A stretch of 64,000 bases of DNA from Lithodes maja (Eukaryota > Arthropoda > Malacostraca > Decapoda > Lithodidae): contig JBAKBP010007998.1 of NCBI GenBank assembly GCA_037953745.1, positions 1 to 64,000 of the forward strand. Reading direction: 5' to 3'. Numbering within the stretch: position 1 is the first letter of the stretch; each line of letters begins with the position of its first letter. The position numbers and the translations under genes were made by a program. Below are positions 1 through 10,097 of this stretch, one piece after another. The notes beneath the pieces are model-generated. The model worked only from the letters and a program-made list of their open reading frames with translations. It searched no databases and was not told the origin of the DNA.

Positions 1-368
1 GTATGACTGACAAGAATAAGTTGCTTTTCAACCATCAACTGATATCAACTAACAACTGCATAACTACTCTCAAATTTCAACCATACTGATTTCCTTCCTT
101 AAAAGCAATCACTGAGTACAAATCAATGTGGACTACTGTGCTGTTCGATTTAACTCAATAATATCATGCAACATGTTCATTGATCATTATTATTTATATC
201 ATAATTACATAGCTAATAAGTCATGTGGGCCAGTTCCTGGTCCTAATGTGACCATGTAATATATACTTCGTGCATAGTAAGCATATACTGTACTGTAATT
301 TCAAATCTCTCTCCCCTCTCTCTCACTCTCTCAAGCATGTGGGATAACATACAGTGCATGAAAACGTT

Positions 369-370
<2 letters not shown>

Positions 371-416
<46 letters not shown>
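371..416. repeat. (CA)n microsatellite
   Basis: Uninterrupted CA dinucleotide run of about 23 units. The open frame across its complement is only a CV repeat and is not a gene. Confidence 0.97.
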
Positions 417-417
<1 letters not shown>

Positions 418-492
418 CGACCGTATACATAATCGGTACAGGTGACCACTAAACTCCATGCATGTGTACCGGTAACTGTGCACTCTATCAGT

Positions 493-700
493 AACCCTTT
501 CAGCACGATGACTCCTTATAAACCGTTCATTCTGGCTTAAACTTTAAGAGTATATGCAGTTTAAGAAGAACCCATGTTACTTTGAAGGTTATCGCGATCG
601 TATTTACCCCTTTGAATCCTAGAAGTAGATTGTAAGCTGAAGAAAATGGTCTACTGGTAACCAAAATACGATGAAAATTACGTCGTGCTGAAGGGGTTAA
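493..700. mobile_element. Short MITE-like element with AACCCTTTCAGCACGA ends
   Basis: The left end reads AACCCTTTCAGCACGATGA and the right end is its inverted complement (TCGTGCTGAAGGGGTT). The inner right 100 bp (from ttacccctttgaatcct) is closely related, in the opposite orientation, to 14301-14399. No coding capacity. It belongs to the AACCCTTT-ended families described elsewhere in this window, several of which sit on TTAA. Confidence 0.7.
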
Positions 701-1044
701 AATCTAAAGATCTAACCTAACCTACCTAAATTAATCTTATTCACCATGTTCTATTTATTGCAAGGCGTATGTATACATTTACTGCTAGCCTAAACTAAAT
801 CAAAACTGCAAAAATATAGATTTTTGTTATCGTATTAATGAACTCCCCCAATACTTAGTCATAAAAAACACACATACACTTAAATGAACATACATACAGT
901 ACATGGACAGAAATACCATGCACACACACAATCTCTCTCTCTCTCTCTCTCTCAACCACCTGTTGCAGTGAATGGAAGCTGAAAAATTGCAGCATTCTCA
1001 TACTAAATGGTTTGGAGAGAGAGAGAGAGGAAATAGCATCCGGT

Positions 1045-1925
1045 TAATGGTTTTGGTGATGATTGTGGTAGTTGTGGCGATTGTGGTGGTTGTGCTGGTG
1101 GTGGTAGTTGTGCTGGTGGTGGTAGTTGTGCTGGTGGTGGTAGTTGTGCTGGTGGTGGTAGTTGTGGTGGTGGTGGTGGTAGTTGTGGTGATTGTAGTTG
1201 TGGTGATGGTGGTGGTAGTTGTGGTGATTGTAGTTGTGGTGATGGTGGTGGTAGTTGTGGTGATTGTAGTTGTGGTGATGGAGTGGTGGTGTGTAATGTA
1301 ATGTTATTTGGTGGTATTTGTGGTGATGGTGGTGGTAGTTGTGGTGATGGTGGTGGTAGTTGTGGTGATGGTGGTGGTAGTTGTGGTGATGGTGGTGGTA
1401 GTTGTGGTGATGGTGTTGGTAGCTGTGGTGATGTTGGTGGCAATTGTGGTGGTGGTGGTAGTTGTGGTGATGGTGGTACTTGTGGTGATGGTGGTGGTAG
1501 TTATGGTGGTGTTAGTGGCAGTTGTGGTGGTGGTGGTGGTGGTGGTTGTAGTTGTGGTGGTGGTTGTAGTTGTGGTGATGGTGGTGGTGGTGGTGGTGGT
1601 GGTAGTTGTAGTTGTAGTTGTGGTGGTGGTGGTGGTGGTAGTTGTGATTGTGGTGGTGCTAGTTTTAGTGTTGATGGTGGTAGTTGTGGTGGTGGTAGTT
1701 GAGATGATGGTGGTGGTAGTTGTGGTGATGATGGTGGTAGTTGTGGTGACGATGGTAGTAGTTGCAATGTTGGTGGTAGTTGTGATATAAATAATGCTAG
1801 TAGTTGTGGTAGTTGTGGTGATGCCTTGACAATTGTGGTGATGTTAGTTGGGGTAATGGTGGTAGTTGAAGTGAGTGTGGTGATCGTGGTATTTGTGGTA
1901 AATGTGGTAGTTGTGGTGGTATAAT
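1045..1925. repeat. TGG/TGA-rich minisatellite with strong strand asymmetry
   Basis: About 880 bp built from variants of ggtggtggtagttgtggtgat. The plus strand is almost devoid of C. Overlapping open frames on both strands (poly-V, poly-G/C and PPSPQL-type peptides) are products of the repeat, not genes. It is followed by a (GA)n tract. Confidence 0.95.
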
Positions 1926-1956
1926 AATCGTATAATGGTTGTAAAACCAATAAGCT

Positions 1957-1959
<3 letters not shown>

Positions 1960-2034
<75 letters not shown>
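1960..2034. repeat. (GA)n microsatellite
   Basis: Continuous GA run of about 37 units directly after the TGG-rich minisatellite. Confidence 0.97.
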
Positions 2035-2037
<3 letters not shown>

Positions 2038-2039
2038 AT

Positions 2040-3200
2040 ACATATAATATACATAGGTAATTTTACATTCGGTATATAACTTGAAATATCCAAAGTGTAT
2101 CCAATATATATGAAGATAATTAAAGATAGTAAGAGAGAGAGAGAAGCACCCACCTGACGAGAGATAGGAGAGAGAATGATCAAGAAGGCTCTCTTTCACT
2201 CACTGGATCAGAGGAGAGGGTGATGAAGAAACGTCCTCCCTCTATGAAGTCCTACAAGACACTGACGGTGGACCGGGACCCCTCCCTCCTCCCCTATAGC
2301 TTACCCTCCTGTCCCACACACATACACGTGAATGTAAACAGACCTGGACATGAGCATATACACATGAACTCCAAGACAGACATGACAGTGAGGGAATCGT
2401 GCACATGGGATACAGTTTTACTTACATACTCTTGCATAAGGGTTGAATCCCTTGGAGAAGAGATCACACACACACACACACACACACCACTGTCATGAAC
2501 GATAACTCAAACCTCAAATGTACAGTCGTGGTCATAAATTCGTATATATTGTGAAGCCTTGAATGGATTAAATGAACCTCCGAAATATACAGTATATACC
2601 AGCTAGAAAATATATAGGAGATTCAATTCAGCCCGAAAAAGCTTCGACAATGAATGTATTAAATGAAAATCCAATAATAATGTAAGTTTCTGATGAATAG
2701 AAAATTGTTGAATTTTATCTTGTTTATAATATGCACTACAACCGTATTTTAGCTGGTGATCGTGCAAAATCTCGATCTCTACAGCTCCAACTTCCTTATA
2801 ACCCAAAACTAGCAAGGGGTCAATTGTGTCTCCCAGCGTTGTCCATGCATTCCTGTCCACGACCGTACACACACACGCACCCTTCACCAACTGTCAGCCA
2901 CAGCCATGATGACTCCCATGAGAACCACCAATGGACGGCATCTCAGGAGCACGGGGAAACACAGGTACAATCAAACCCATCAACTCAACCACATGACTGC
3001 AACTCTAACACTCTCACTCTCTCTCTCTCTCTCACTCTCACTCTCTCGTATGTGATTGAATTCTTATATGAATCTAATTCAAAACTGGTTTGACTCGAAT
3101 TGACAAAATGCGTAGTATCGGTAAACATTTCTAGCTTCAGACACTTAAAAAATGTAATGATTGTATTACACTTTTAAGCATATGAATAGGCCTAGTGTGA
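2040..3200. other. No gene recognised; short microsatellites
   Basis: Contains short CA (about 2466-2487) and CT (about 3010-3045) tracts. No frame resembles a known protein and there is no convincing exon. Confidence 0.5.
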
Positions 3201-3603
3201 CTCTACTACAACAATTAACCTGAATAAACGTATCTAACTTTAACGTTGCAGGTGTGTTGAATATAAAGTGCGTGTAACAATGGAGTATTCAGTCTTCTAC
3301 TGTACTTTTCACTTCTCAGCTTGTTCTTCCTCTGTCCAATTGCTCTTCTTTCCTACTTTACTCCAGCCATCTGGTCTGGTCTGGAGTATTCTGGTTGATC
3401 CCAGAAATCTTTCTTACTCTTACTTTATTTCAGTTTCTCTATCTACTTCTAGAAACCAATCTCAACAACCCACCAGAGAGGCCCCCCCACGTTCTTCAAT
3501 CCCTCCCCCACTTCTCCCCCCCCCAACATTGTACAATATACTTTTCTTACTTTCCTTAAGCCATCCATCCATCCATACAATTAATCTGAACAAACGTATC
3601 TAA

Positions 3604-3956
3604 CTTGCATGTTGCAGGTGTATTGAATATAAAGTGTGTGAACCTACTACTACAACAATTAACCTTACAACCTTGCATGTTGCAGGTGTGTTGAATATAT
3701 AGTGTGTGAACCTACTACTACAACAATTAACCTTACAGCCTTGCATGTTGCAGGTGTGTTGAATATATAGTGTGTGAACCTACTACTACAACAATTAACC
3801 TTACAGCCTTGCATGTTGCAGGTGTGTTGAATATATAGTGTGTGAACCTACTACTACAACAATTAACCTTACAGCCTTGCATGTTGCAGGTGTGTTGAAT
3901 ATATAGTGTGTAAACCTACTACTACAACAATTAACCTTACAGCCTTGCATGTTGGG
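3604..3956. repeat. 68-bp tandem repeat, about five copies
   Basis: The phrase gcatgttgcaggtgtgttga recurs at about 3675, 3743, 3811 and 3879, giving a 68-bp period. A slightly different first copy is at 3608 and a truncated last one at 3947. A diverged outlier lies near 3240-3275. Copies are nearly identical, so expansion is recent. The array ends about 40 bp before the left TIR of the DNA transposon. Confidence 0.95.
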
Positions 3957-3996
3957 TGGAGCTCCAACATCTCTCTGTAACCCTTCCCGGAATATA

Positions 3997-4151
3997 GTCT
4001 AGTTGCCAAATGGTGATTTTGGGCCTAACCTGGAAAATTGGTCTGCACAATTTTTGTTTGCATGAAGTTCGTCTCTTATATGTATAGATTCAAGAAACAA
4101 GTGATGCCACCTTGGCACCATTGAGCATTTTAAATTATTCAAGATGGCGGG
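3997..4151 (+). repeat. Left terminal inverted repeat of the Academ-like transposon
   Basis: It shares with the right end, in inverted orientation, the blocks GTCT, acctggaaa, ggtctgcacaat, gatgccaccttggcacc and ttcaagatggcgg, in the same order with small indels. Confidence 0.88.
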
Positions 4152-4351
4152 CAGGGTACTTATCAAAATATTTAATCACATTATTCACATATTATATTGG
4201 TGTTTATGGGCTTGTGTAGGTTATTAGGGATGAACAATGAAATTACCTTATGTAATCTGATTATGATTAATTATGATTAATGAAAAGTGGATGGAAGTGA
4301 GAGAGATGGAAGAGAGAAGTAGAGATTGAATGGCAACAGTTTAAGGAAGGA

Positions 4352-6379
4352 GTGAAAGCAAGTGCAGAGGTAGTATGCGGCAAAAGGAAAGTAGGAGGCA
4401 GAGGTATCAGGAAGGGAAGCGAGTGGTGGAATGATACGGTGAGAAAGGCAGTTGAGGAGAAGAGACAGTGTTTTGAGAGGGTTTTACAGGATGGTAGTGT
4501 TGAGGTATGGGAGAGGTACAAGGAGAAAAGGAGAGAGGCAAAACGGAAAATTAGAGAAGCGAAAAAAGATGCAAACGAAAGGTGGGGCCAAAGGCTGAGT
4601 GAGAATTTTGAAGAACGAAAGACGATGTTCTGGAAGGAGGTAAATAAAGTAAGGAAAGGAGGACAAAAGAGGGAAGAGTCAGTGAAAGATGAAAATGGAG
4701 AATTACGAGTGGAACCAGTTGAAGTGAGGAAAAGATATGCCGAGTATTTTGAATCTTTGTTAAATACAAGAGATGGAAGAGAAGCAGTGATTGAAGCAGA
4801 GGTGGATGGAGATAGGTTACCCAGGCCACCCAGGTGGCAGGGAATGAATGAAAGGATTGAGGAAAATGAGGTGAAAGAAGCAGTGAAACAAATGAGAGCG
4901 GGAAAAGCAGAAGGTTTGGATGGTATTGCTGTGGAGTGTATAAAGAAGGGTGGAGATGTGAGGATAGATTGGTTGGTGAGACTTTTCAATGTGTGCTTTG
5001 CTGTGTCAATGGTACCAATAGACTGGAAGAGTGCATGTATTGTGCCGTTGTACAAGGGGAAGGGAGATCGGCAGGAGTGTTCAAGTTATAGAGGTATTAG
5101 TTTATTGTCAGTGGTTGGAAAGCTGTATGGCAGGGTGTTGATAGAGAGGATAATAAAGTGTACGGAAGTTGCAATAGGAGAAGAACAGTGCGGTTTTAGG
5201 AGGGGAAGAGGGTGCGTGGATCAGATGTTTGCAGTAAGACAGTTATGCGAGAAGTATTTAGAGAAGCATAAGGAGATATTTTGGGCTTTTATGGACTTGG
5301 AAAAAGCGTATGATCGTGTGGACCGTGAAGCAATGTGGAAGGTGTTAAGGATTTATGAAATAGGAGGAAATTTGTTAGAAGCAGTTAAGAGTTTTTATGA
5401 AGGGAGCAGAGCATGTGTGAGAGTAGGAAATGGTGAGTTGAGTGAATGGTTTGAGGTAAAGGTAGGTTTGCGACAGGGTTGTGTAATGTCACCATGGCTG
5501 TTTAATATGTTTATGGATGGTGTGGTGAGGGAGGTGAAAAGGAGAACTATGGGAAGAGGATTGGGTTTAGTAGGAAAGAATGGTAGAGATTGGGAGTTGA
5601 ATCAGTTGCTGTTCGCTGATGACACAGCATTGGTGGCGGATTCTGATGAGAAACTGCAGCAGGTAGTCAAAGAGTTTGGTGTGGTTTGTGGAAGGAGGAA
5701 ACTGAAGGTGAACGTCAATAAAAGTAAAGTAATGGTGTGTAATAGGGGAGAGCATAGGGTGAATCTAGATGTGAGGCTGGATGGGGAAATATTGGAACAA
5801 GTAGAGTGTTTTAAATATCTAGGAGGAACAATAAGCAGGAGTGGAGGTATGGAAGTGGAGGTAAAACAGAGAGTGTGTGAAGGAAGGAAGGTTTTCGGAG
5901 CAATGGGAAGTATGTGGAAGACGAGAAATCTCGGAGTGAAAGTAAAAAGTGCACTGTATCAAGGAATTGTTGTGCCAACAGTGATGTATGGGGCTGAGAC
6001 ATGGGCTCTGAAGAAAAAGGAGAAAAGAGGGCTGGATGTGATGGAGATGAGCTGCTTGAGGAGTATGTGTGGAGTTACTCGTAGAGACAGATTGAGGAAT
6101 GAAGAGATACGTAGGAGAGTGGGGCAGCAGGAACATTTGTCAGCCAGAGTGGACAGAAGGGTGCTGAGCTGGTATGGTCATGTTGAACGAATGGGAGATG
6201 AAAGGCTTACAAAGAGAATATGCGAGTCAGATACAAGGGGAGATAGAAGGGCAGGAAGACCCCCATTGAGATGGAGAGACTGTGTAAGAAAGGCTTTGGA
6301 TGATAGAGGAATGACTATAGATCAGGCAGGGGAAGTGGTGGTGGACAAGAGTGAATGGAGAATGCTTGTGAATAGTTGA
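4352..6379 (+). CDS. Reverse transcriptase of an RTE-like non-LTR retrotransposon (5' truncated, otherwise open)
   Basis: 675 codons without a stop. Reverse transcriptase motifs are seen in order: LPKGKGD-like region near residue 235, AFMDLEKAYDRV near residue 312, LRQGCVMSPWLFN near 372, and the catalytic LLFADDTALVAD near 420. The C-terminus has WYGHVERM followed by a GRPPLRWRD motif, typical of RTE-like and related LINE proteins. No apurinic endonuclease domain is present, so target-primed copying by this copy alone is unlikely. The first Met is arbitrary, because the true start was lost in truncation. The clade is tentative; the RT identity is secure. The open frame suggests a fairly recent insertion. 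Confidence 0.88.
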   Translation: MKASAEVVCGKRKVGGRGIRKGSEWWNDTVRKAVEEKRQCFERVLQDGSVEVWERYKEKRREAKRKIREAKKDANERWGQRLSENFEERKTMFWKEVNKVRKGGQKREESVKDENGELRVEPVEVRKRYAEYFESLLNTRDGREAVIEAEVDGDRLPRPPRWQGMNERIEENEVKEAVKQMRAGKAEGLDGIAVECIKKGGDVRIDWLVRLFNVCFAVSMVPIDWKSACIVPLYKGKGDRQECSSYRGISLLSVVGKLYGRVLIERIIKCTEVAIGEEQCGFRRGRGCVDQMFAVRQLCEKYLEKHKEIFWAFMDLEKAYDRVDREAMWKVLRIYEIGGNLLEAVKSFYEGSRACVRVGNGELSEWFEVKVGLRQGCVMSPWLFNMFMDGVVREVKRRTMGRGLGLVGKNGRDWELNQLLFADDTALVADSDEKLQQVVKEFGVVCGRRKLKVNVNKSKVMVCNRGEHRVNLDVRLDGEILEQVECFKYLGGTISRSGGMEVEVKQRVCEGRKVFGAMGSMWKTRNLGVKVKSALYQGIVVPTVMYGAETWALKKKEKRGLDVMEMSCLRSMCGVTRRDRLRNEEIRRRVGQQEHLSARVDRRVLSWYGHVERMGDERLTKRICESDTRGDRRAGRPPLRWRDCVRKALDDRGMTIDQAGEVVVDKSEWRMLVNS

Positions 6380-6778
6380 GTGAACACGTGGTCATTTGGA
6401 GTAAGGGGTCGGGCGCAAGTTGGACTAGATAATAGTCCATCAGGCACCTGGCCCGGGGAGACGATTAATATGAAGGGTGTGCCTGGAAGTGTGGTGGGAG
6501 GGCTTGTGGCTTTGGCTCCGCTGCATGTCTGCCTGCCAAGATCGGAACCTCTCCGGGTGGTCAGGGGCCGGGGGAGTGCTGGAGCGACCTTGGTAACCCT
6601 GGTCTCTGGGTCTTCTCCTGGGTGACCTGGATGTGTGAGAGTTTGTGTTTTTTATCTGTGTTTATTTTTTGTTTTATGATGTTTTTTGTGTTTTCCCTGT
6701 TCTTGCTCTGTCTTGAGTCGGCTACCCCCAAAATGGGGATTGGGCCTGAGCATATAGATAGAATAGATAGATAGATAG
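6380..6778 (+). other. 3' UTR of the RTE-like LINE
   Basis: Follows the RT stop and ends in gatagataga repeats. The segment with gtcggctacccccaaaatgg is found again, inverted, near 53910-53940 and in diverged form near 58550-58580, which defines it as the family's conserved 3' end. Confidence 0.85.
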
Positions 6779-7040
6779 AATCTGATTATATACTTGTATA
6801 TTTAGAATAATCATAGTAAGAAAAATTATGATTGCTCTATGTACAGTTGCGGAAGATAATATCGTTCACCCTCCGAGTTTTCCTTATGCAACTACAAATT
6901 ATAAAATACATTTTTGAGAAGCGTTCATTTACATCATATTAAACAAATTATGAGAGAATTAATTGTAAACTTTCATAATGGCAGTATATGCAATCTGAAT
7001 TAAACAAAATAATAATTAATATATGTAACACAATATCTTT

Positions 7041-7475
7041 TCACTCATGTTCTTCATCACTTCCACTTGTGTAGTCATCTTCACTGTTTTCTTTAGCATC
7101 TTTGGTCCACCTACTTTGACAATTACCTGTACTGAAACACTTACAAAAGATTGTACATGCAAGGTGAGATGAAAAACATGTACACTTCCCTGTTGTGCAT
7201 GCCTGGTCAGATAAACAACCACAGCATATCATTTGAATCACGTACGCAGGTGCTGGGGGTTTATCTAAAGGAAGAGTCAGAGGAACAAGTGATTTTGACT
7301 TGCTATCTTTGCTCCATCCATACTTTGTTGGATCAACTTCAGGAGGATCAGCAGCCATAACACTCTTCCAGATACACGTTTGAAGATGTGCTCTTTTTAC
7401 ATTTTCAGCAAAAGCCTCTGAGGTTGGTGGCAAGGTTTGTAGCTTAGGTGTCCTTCTGATGTTTTTTTTCCCCCG
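7041..7475 (-). pseudogene. Academ-like transposase, C-terminal Cys-rich piece (frameshifted)
   Basis: This frame continues the nuclease piece after a one-base slip in the run of C and T at 7462-7474. It encodes RTPKLQTLPPTSEAFAENV and a basic stretch, then a dense Cys segment near 7130-7230 (CCGCLSDQACTTGKCTC and further CxC pairs), then an acidic end finishing in EEHE. The Cys spacing resembles a metal-binding CXC-type or tesmin-like region, but I cannot assign it firmly. It is the end of the same protein that starts at 13193. Confidence 0.72.
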
Positions 7476-8328
7476 TTTTGGCCAACCAAACTTCATATCT
7501 GACGTCAGACATACTACCAACTACTTTCACTCCATAACAATCAGAAAGAAAATATGTTGCCTCTGTAATAACTTCATTTATGTCAGCATTCATATCACCA
7601 AGTTTTTCTACTTTGCATCCTTTTTGCAGTTTCTTCACTACAGTTGTTTTTCCCAGGCCGCTTAGTTTAGCCAGAGTATCACATCCAGAAAGTGCATGAG
7701 CGGCTAGCAAGTGGGGCACAATAACCGAATGTTTTCTTGCTATTTCACCAATATCTACTAATGTTCTTTCAGAACTTGTTCCTTCCATGAGAAGAGAGCA
7801 TGACAGATTCATAACCACATAATAGTGAAGCAGCAATACAAACACATCAGTATCATCACAGACTACCAAGGCAATTGTTCTTAAGTCCACCCGATCAAAG
7901 ACCTTTCCTGAGCATATTTCTTGAGGAACCATCGAAGATCCTGTGATTATCAACTTGTGTTGGAAGCCTTCCTTGTCAGTGGGAATATTCATTGCTTTCT
8001 CTTTGAGCTGCTCACATATCATATCAATGAGCTGGACCTTGTTTTCAGTAATGGTCAGAACAGTCTGCTGTGCAGGGAGTGGTGCATTAAGTTTTAGTTT
8101 ATGGCTGATTACAGACTTCGTTCTGCTTTTTCTCATCCAGCTTTTGATACTATATTCATAGTACCTGTCAAAAATCAGGTACACATCACATCTACTCAGT
8201 CGTTGTGAAACATAACCCCAATAAGCATCAATGAACTCTTGCAATGTTGCATTCTTTGGCCAATGGATACACCATAATATTGCACACCCATCAATAACAA
8301 TCACATCTGGATTAAGTGCATTTCTTGT
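7471..8328 (-). pseudogene. Academ-like transposase, XPG/FEN1-like nuclease piece
   Basis: Begins right after the Jockey-like LINE and continues in the frame that was open before the LINE. It starts with VIVIDGCAILW, resembling the N-terminal beta strand and metal-binding Asp of FEN1/XPG nucleases. VVCDDTDVFVLL follows, with paired acidic residues, and then SGCDTLAKLSGLGKTT, which matches the helix-two-turn-helix signature of that nuclease family (GxDxxxxIxGIGxxxA). The reading frame breaks in the run of A's at 7462-7469. Function is inferred from motifs: structure-specific DNA cutting during transposition. Confidence 0.72.
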
Positions 8329-10097
8329 TGTTGTTGTTGTTGTTGTTGTTCCCTAAGCTGCCTGGCGGAACAGCCCCGAGTCCCTGAGAAAGGCCATGGC
8401 CACGATCGGGCTTTCCCACAGAGCTCTCATTGAGTGTAGATTGTGTTGTTGGCGTAAGTGGTTGTGTGAAATGCAGTCTTCTATGATGTGTTTAATGGTA
8501 TGGGGTGCTGTTTTACATCCCGGGCAGGCGTCGACAACAGAGTCATCCAGTCTCTTCTGATAGCTCAGGAGAGCTGGATGGTGTCCGCATCTCAGCCTGG
8601 CCAGGTGGACTCTGTCCTCGCGAGGAAGGGAGGATTCGGAAGGATGGATTTCGGGAGGTCGTGCATGCAGCTGCGTGTTGTCTGTGAGTGAGTGGATGGA
8701 TCGGTGAGAGATATGAGTATGGATGTGCTTCTGGAAGTTGGTTCGGGGTGGGCAGGGAGGGAGAGAGGACAATAATTGTGTGTGATACCGTGTGCTGGGT
8801 GTTGTTTTGATATTTCTTGGTGTCTGTGGGTGTGTTGCCATGTAGTTTAGTGGGTGGTCTTGGTTCGTGGAGGCTGCTGCCAGGAATTGAGTGCCTCTCA
8901 TGTCCAGATGGTCTTTGACTTTGAGGATTTTGGTTTCTTGATGTAGGTGATCTGTGAGTGCAGTAGCTGTGCAGCCTGTAATGATCTTCAGGGCTTTGTT
9001 TTGAATAGTCTGTAAGGTCTTATGATGTGTTTCAGCTAGGTTAGAAGCCCAGGCTGGGCTTGCGTATTCCATCACTGATCTTATGTATTGTTTATATACT
9101 GTGGTGGTAGTTTCTTTGTTGTGTCCAAATTGTGTGTGAGCAAGTGACCCGAGGGCGTTAAGTCTGGGTGTCAGTTTCTTTTTAATGTTTGTGGTGTGCT
9201 GTTTGAATGTCACATGAGTATCATATGTTACTCCTAGGATTTTGGGTGTGTGTGTATGTGTTAGGGGTGTGTTGTTTATGGTGAGTTGAGGGATGTATTC
9301 GTGTTCTCCTGTCCAACTTGTGAGCAGGGTTGAGGTGGATTTGGCTGGGGCTAGATTAAGTCTGTTTGTAGTGCACCAGCCATGTAGTGTGTTGAGATAG
9401 GGCTGAAGGAGATCTGTTGCTCTTTTTGGGTCATGGTGTGTGCATGTGAGTCTTATGTCATCTGCATAGGAGGCTAAGTTTATTTGGGGCGTATTGGGTG
9501 TAGTTATATCGTGCATGTACAGATTGAAGAGTGCGGGCGATAGGACGGATCCTTGTGGGACTCCGTTTGGAAAGTTTCTGATTTTAGATGACTGACCGGC
9601 AAAAGATACGTGTGCACATCTGCCTGCTAGGAAGTTGGCCAGCCACCTTTTTGTGTTGTTGTGCATGTTTGTGTTGTAGATTTTGTTTGTTAGGTTGTGG
9701 CGGGGGATGGCATCGAAGGCTTTACTAACGTCGAGTGTGGCTAATAGTGATCTGTGTGGTGGTCTAGCTGAATTGATGCCGTCGAAAGCTCTTTGTGTAA
9801 GGTCTGTGAGAAGAGTGTTTGTGGAGTGCAGTGGCCTAAAGCCATGTTGTGTTCGAGCTAGGGGTAGGTCAGGTGTAATTAGTTGTAATACTAGGCGTTC
9901 CATGACTTTGGAGGGGGAGCAAAGGAGTGTAATGGGGCGGTGCGAGGAGGGTAGCGTGGGGTCTTTGTTGGGTTTGGGGAATGTGATGATGATACCATGC
10001 TTCCAAATGTCTGGTATTGTGTTGTGTGAATAGCTGTAGTTTGATATGTTAGTGAGTGCTTGTATGCCTTGTGGTCCCAGGTGTCTGAGGTGTATGT
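8329..10097 (-). mobile_element. 5'-truncated Jockey-like LINE with 12-bp TSD
   Basis: Flanked on the plus strand by TGCATTTCTTGT at 8317-8328 and 10098-10109. Its 3' tail is (CAA)n, seen as ttgttgttg at 8329-8351. It interrupts the transposase frame between Arg-Asn-Ala and Leu-Asn-Pro, and removing one TSD copy plus the LINE restores that frame. It lies wholly inside the Academ-like element. Confidence 0.93.
8353..10097 (-). CDS. Reverse transcriptase of the Jockey-like LINE (truncated at the 5' end)
   Basis: The frame is open from the truncation point to TAG at 8353, about 580 codons. Seen in order: TFPKPNKDP with HRPITLL, LATLDVSKAFDAIP, NGVPQGSVLSPALFN, the catalytic LASYADDIRLTC, the thumb region ILGVTYDTHVTF and the C-terminal CPGCKTAPHTIKHIIEDC (C-x2-C...H-x4-C). 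These fit the jockey clade. The endonuclease and any first ORF are missing. The lack of stops suggests a recent arrival. The Met at 9903 is internal and not a real start. Confidence 0.88.

Larger units (their letters stand above)
4265..6778 (+). mobile_element. 5'-truncated RTE-like LINE with 11-bp TSD
   Basis: Flanked by the direct repeat AATCTGATTAT at 4254-4264 and 6779-6789. The 3' end is a short gata-type repeat rather than poly(A), as in RTE-type elements. The endonuclease part is missing, so the copy is 5' truncated. It sits inside the left side of the Academ-like transposon and is therefore younger. Two more 3' pieces of the same family occur at 53880-54422 and 58536-58690. Confidence 0.9.

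Noticed and set aside
972..2199. Overlapping long ORFs on both strands with poly-Val, Gly/Cys and PPSPQL text
   Set aside because: They are translations of the TGG-rich minisatellite in several frames. No start context, domain or exon structure.
3957..3996. Extension of the DNA transposon to the end of the 68-bp array
   Set aside because: The inverted match with the right end stops at GTCT (3997/13550); the 40 bp outside do not align with the right flank.
4267..5055. 262-codon ORF on the minus strand
   Set aside because: Lies entirely antisense to the RTE-like reverse transcriptase, which has unmistakable motifs.
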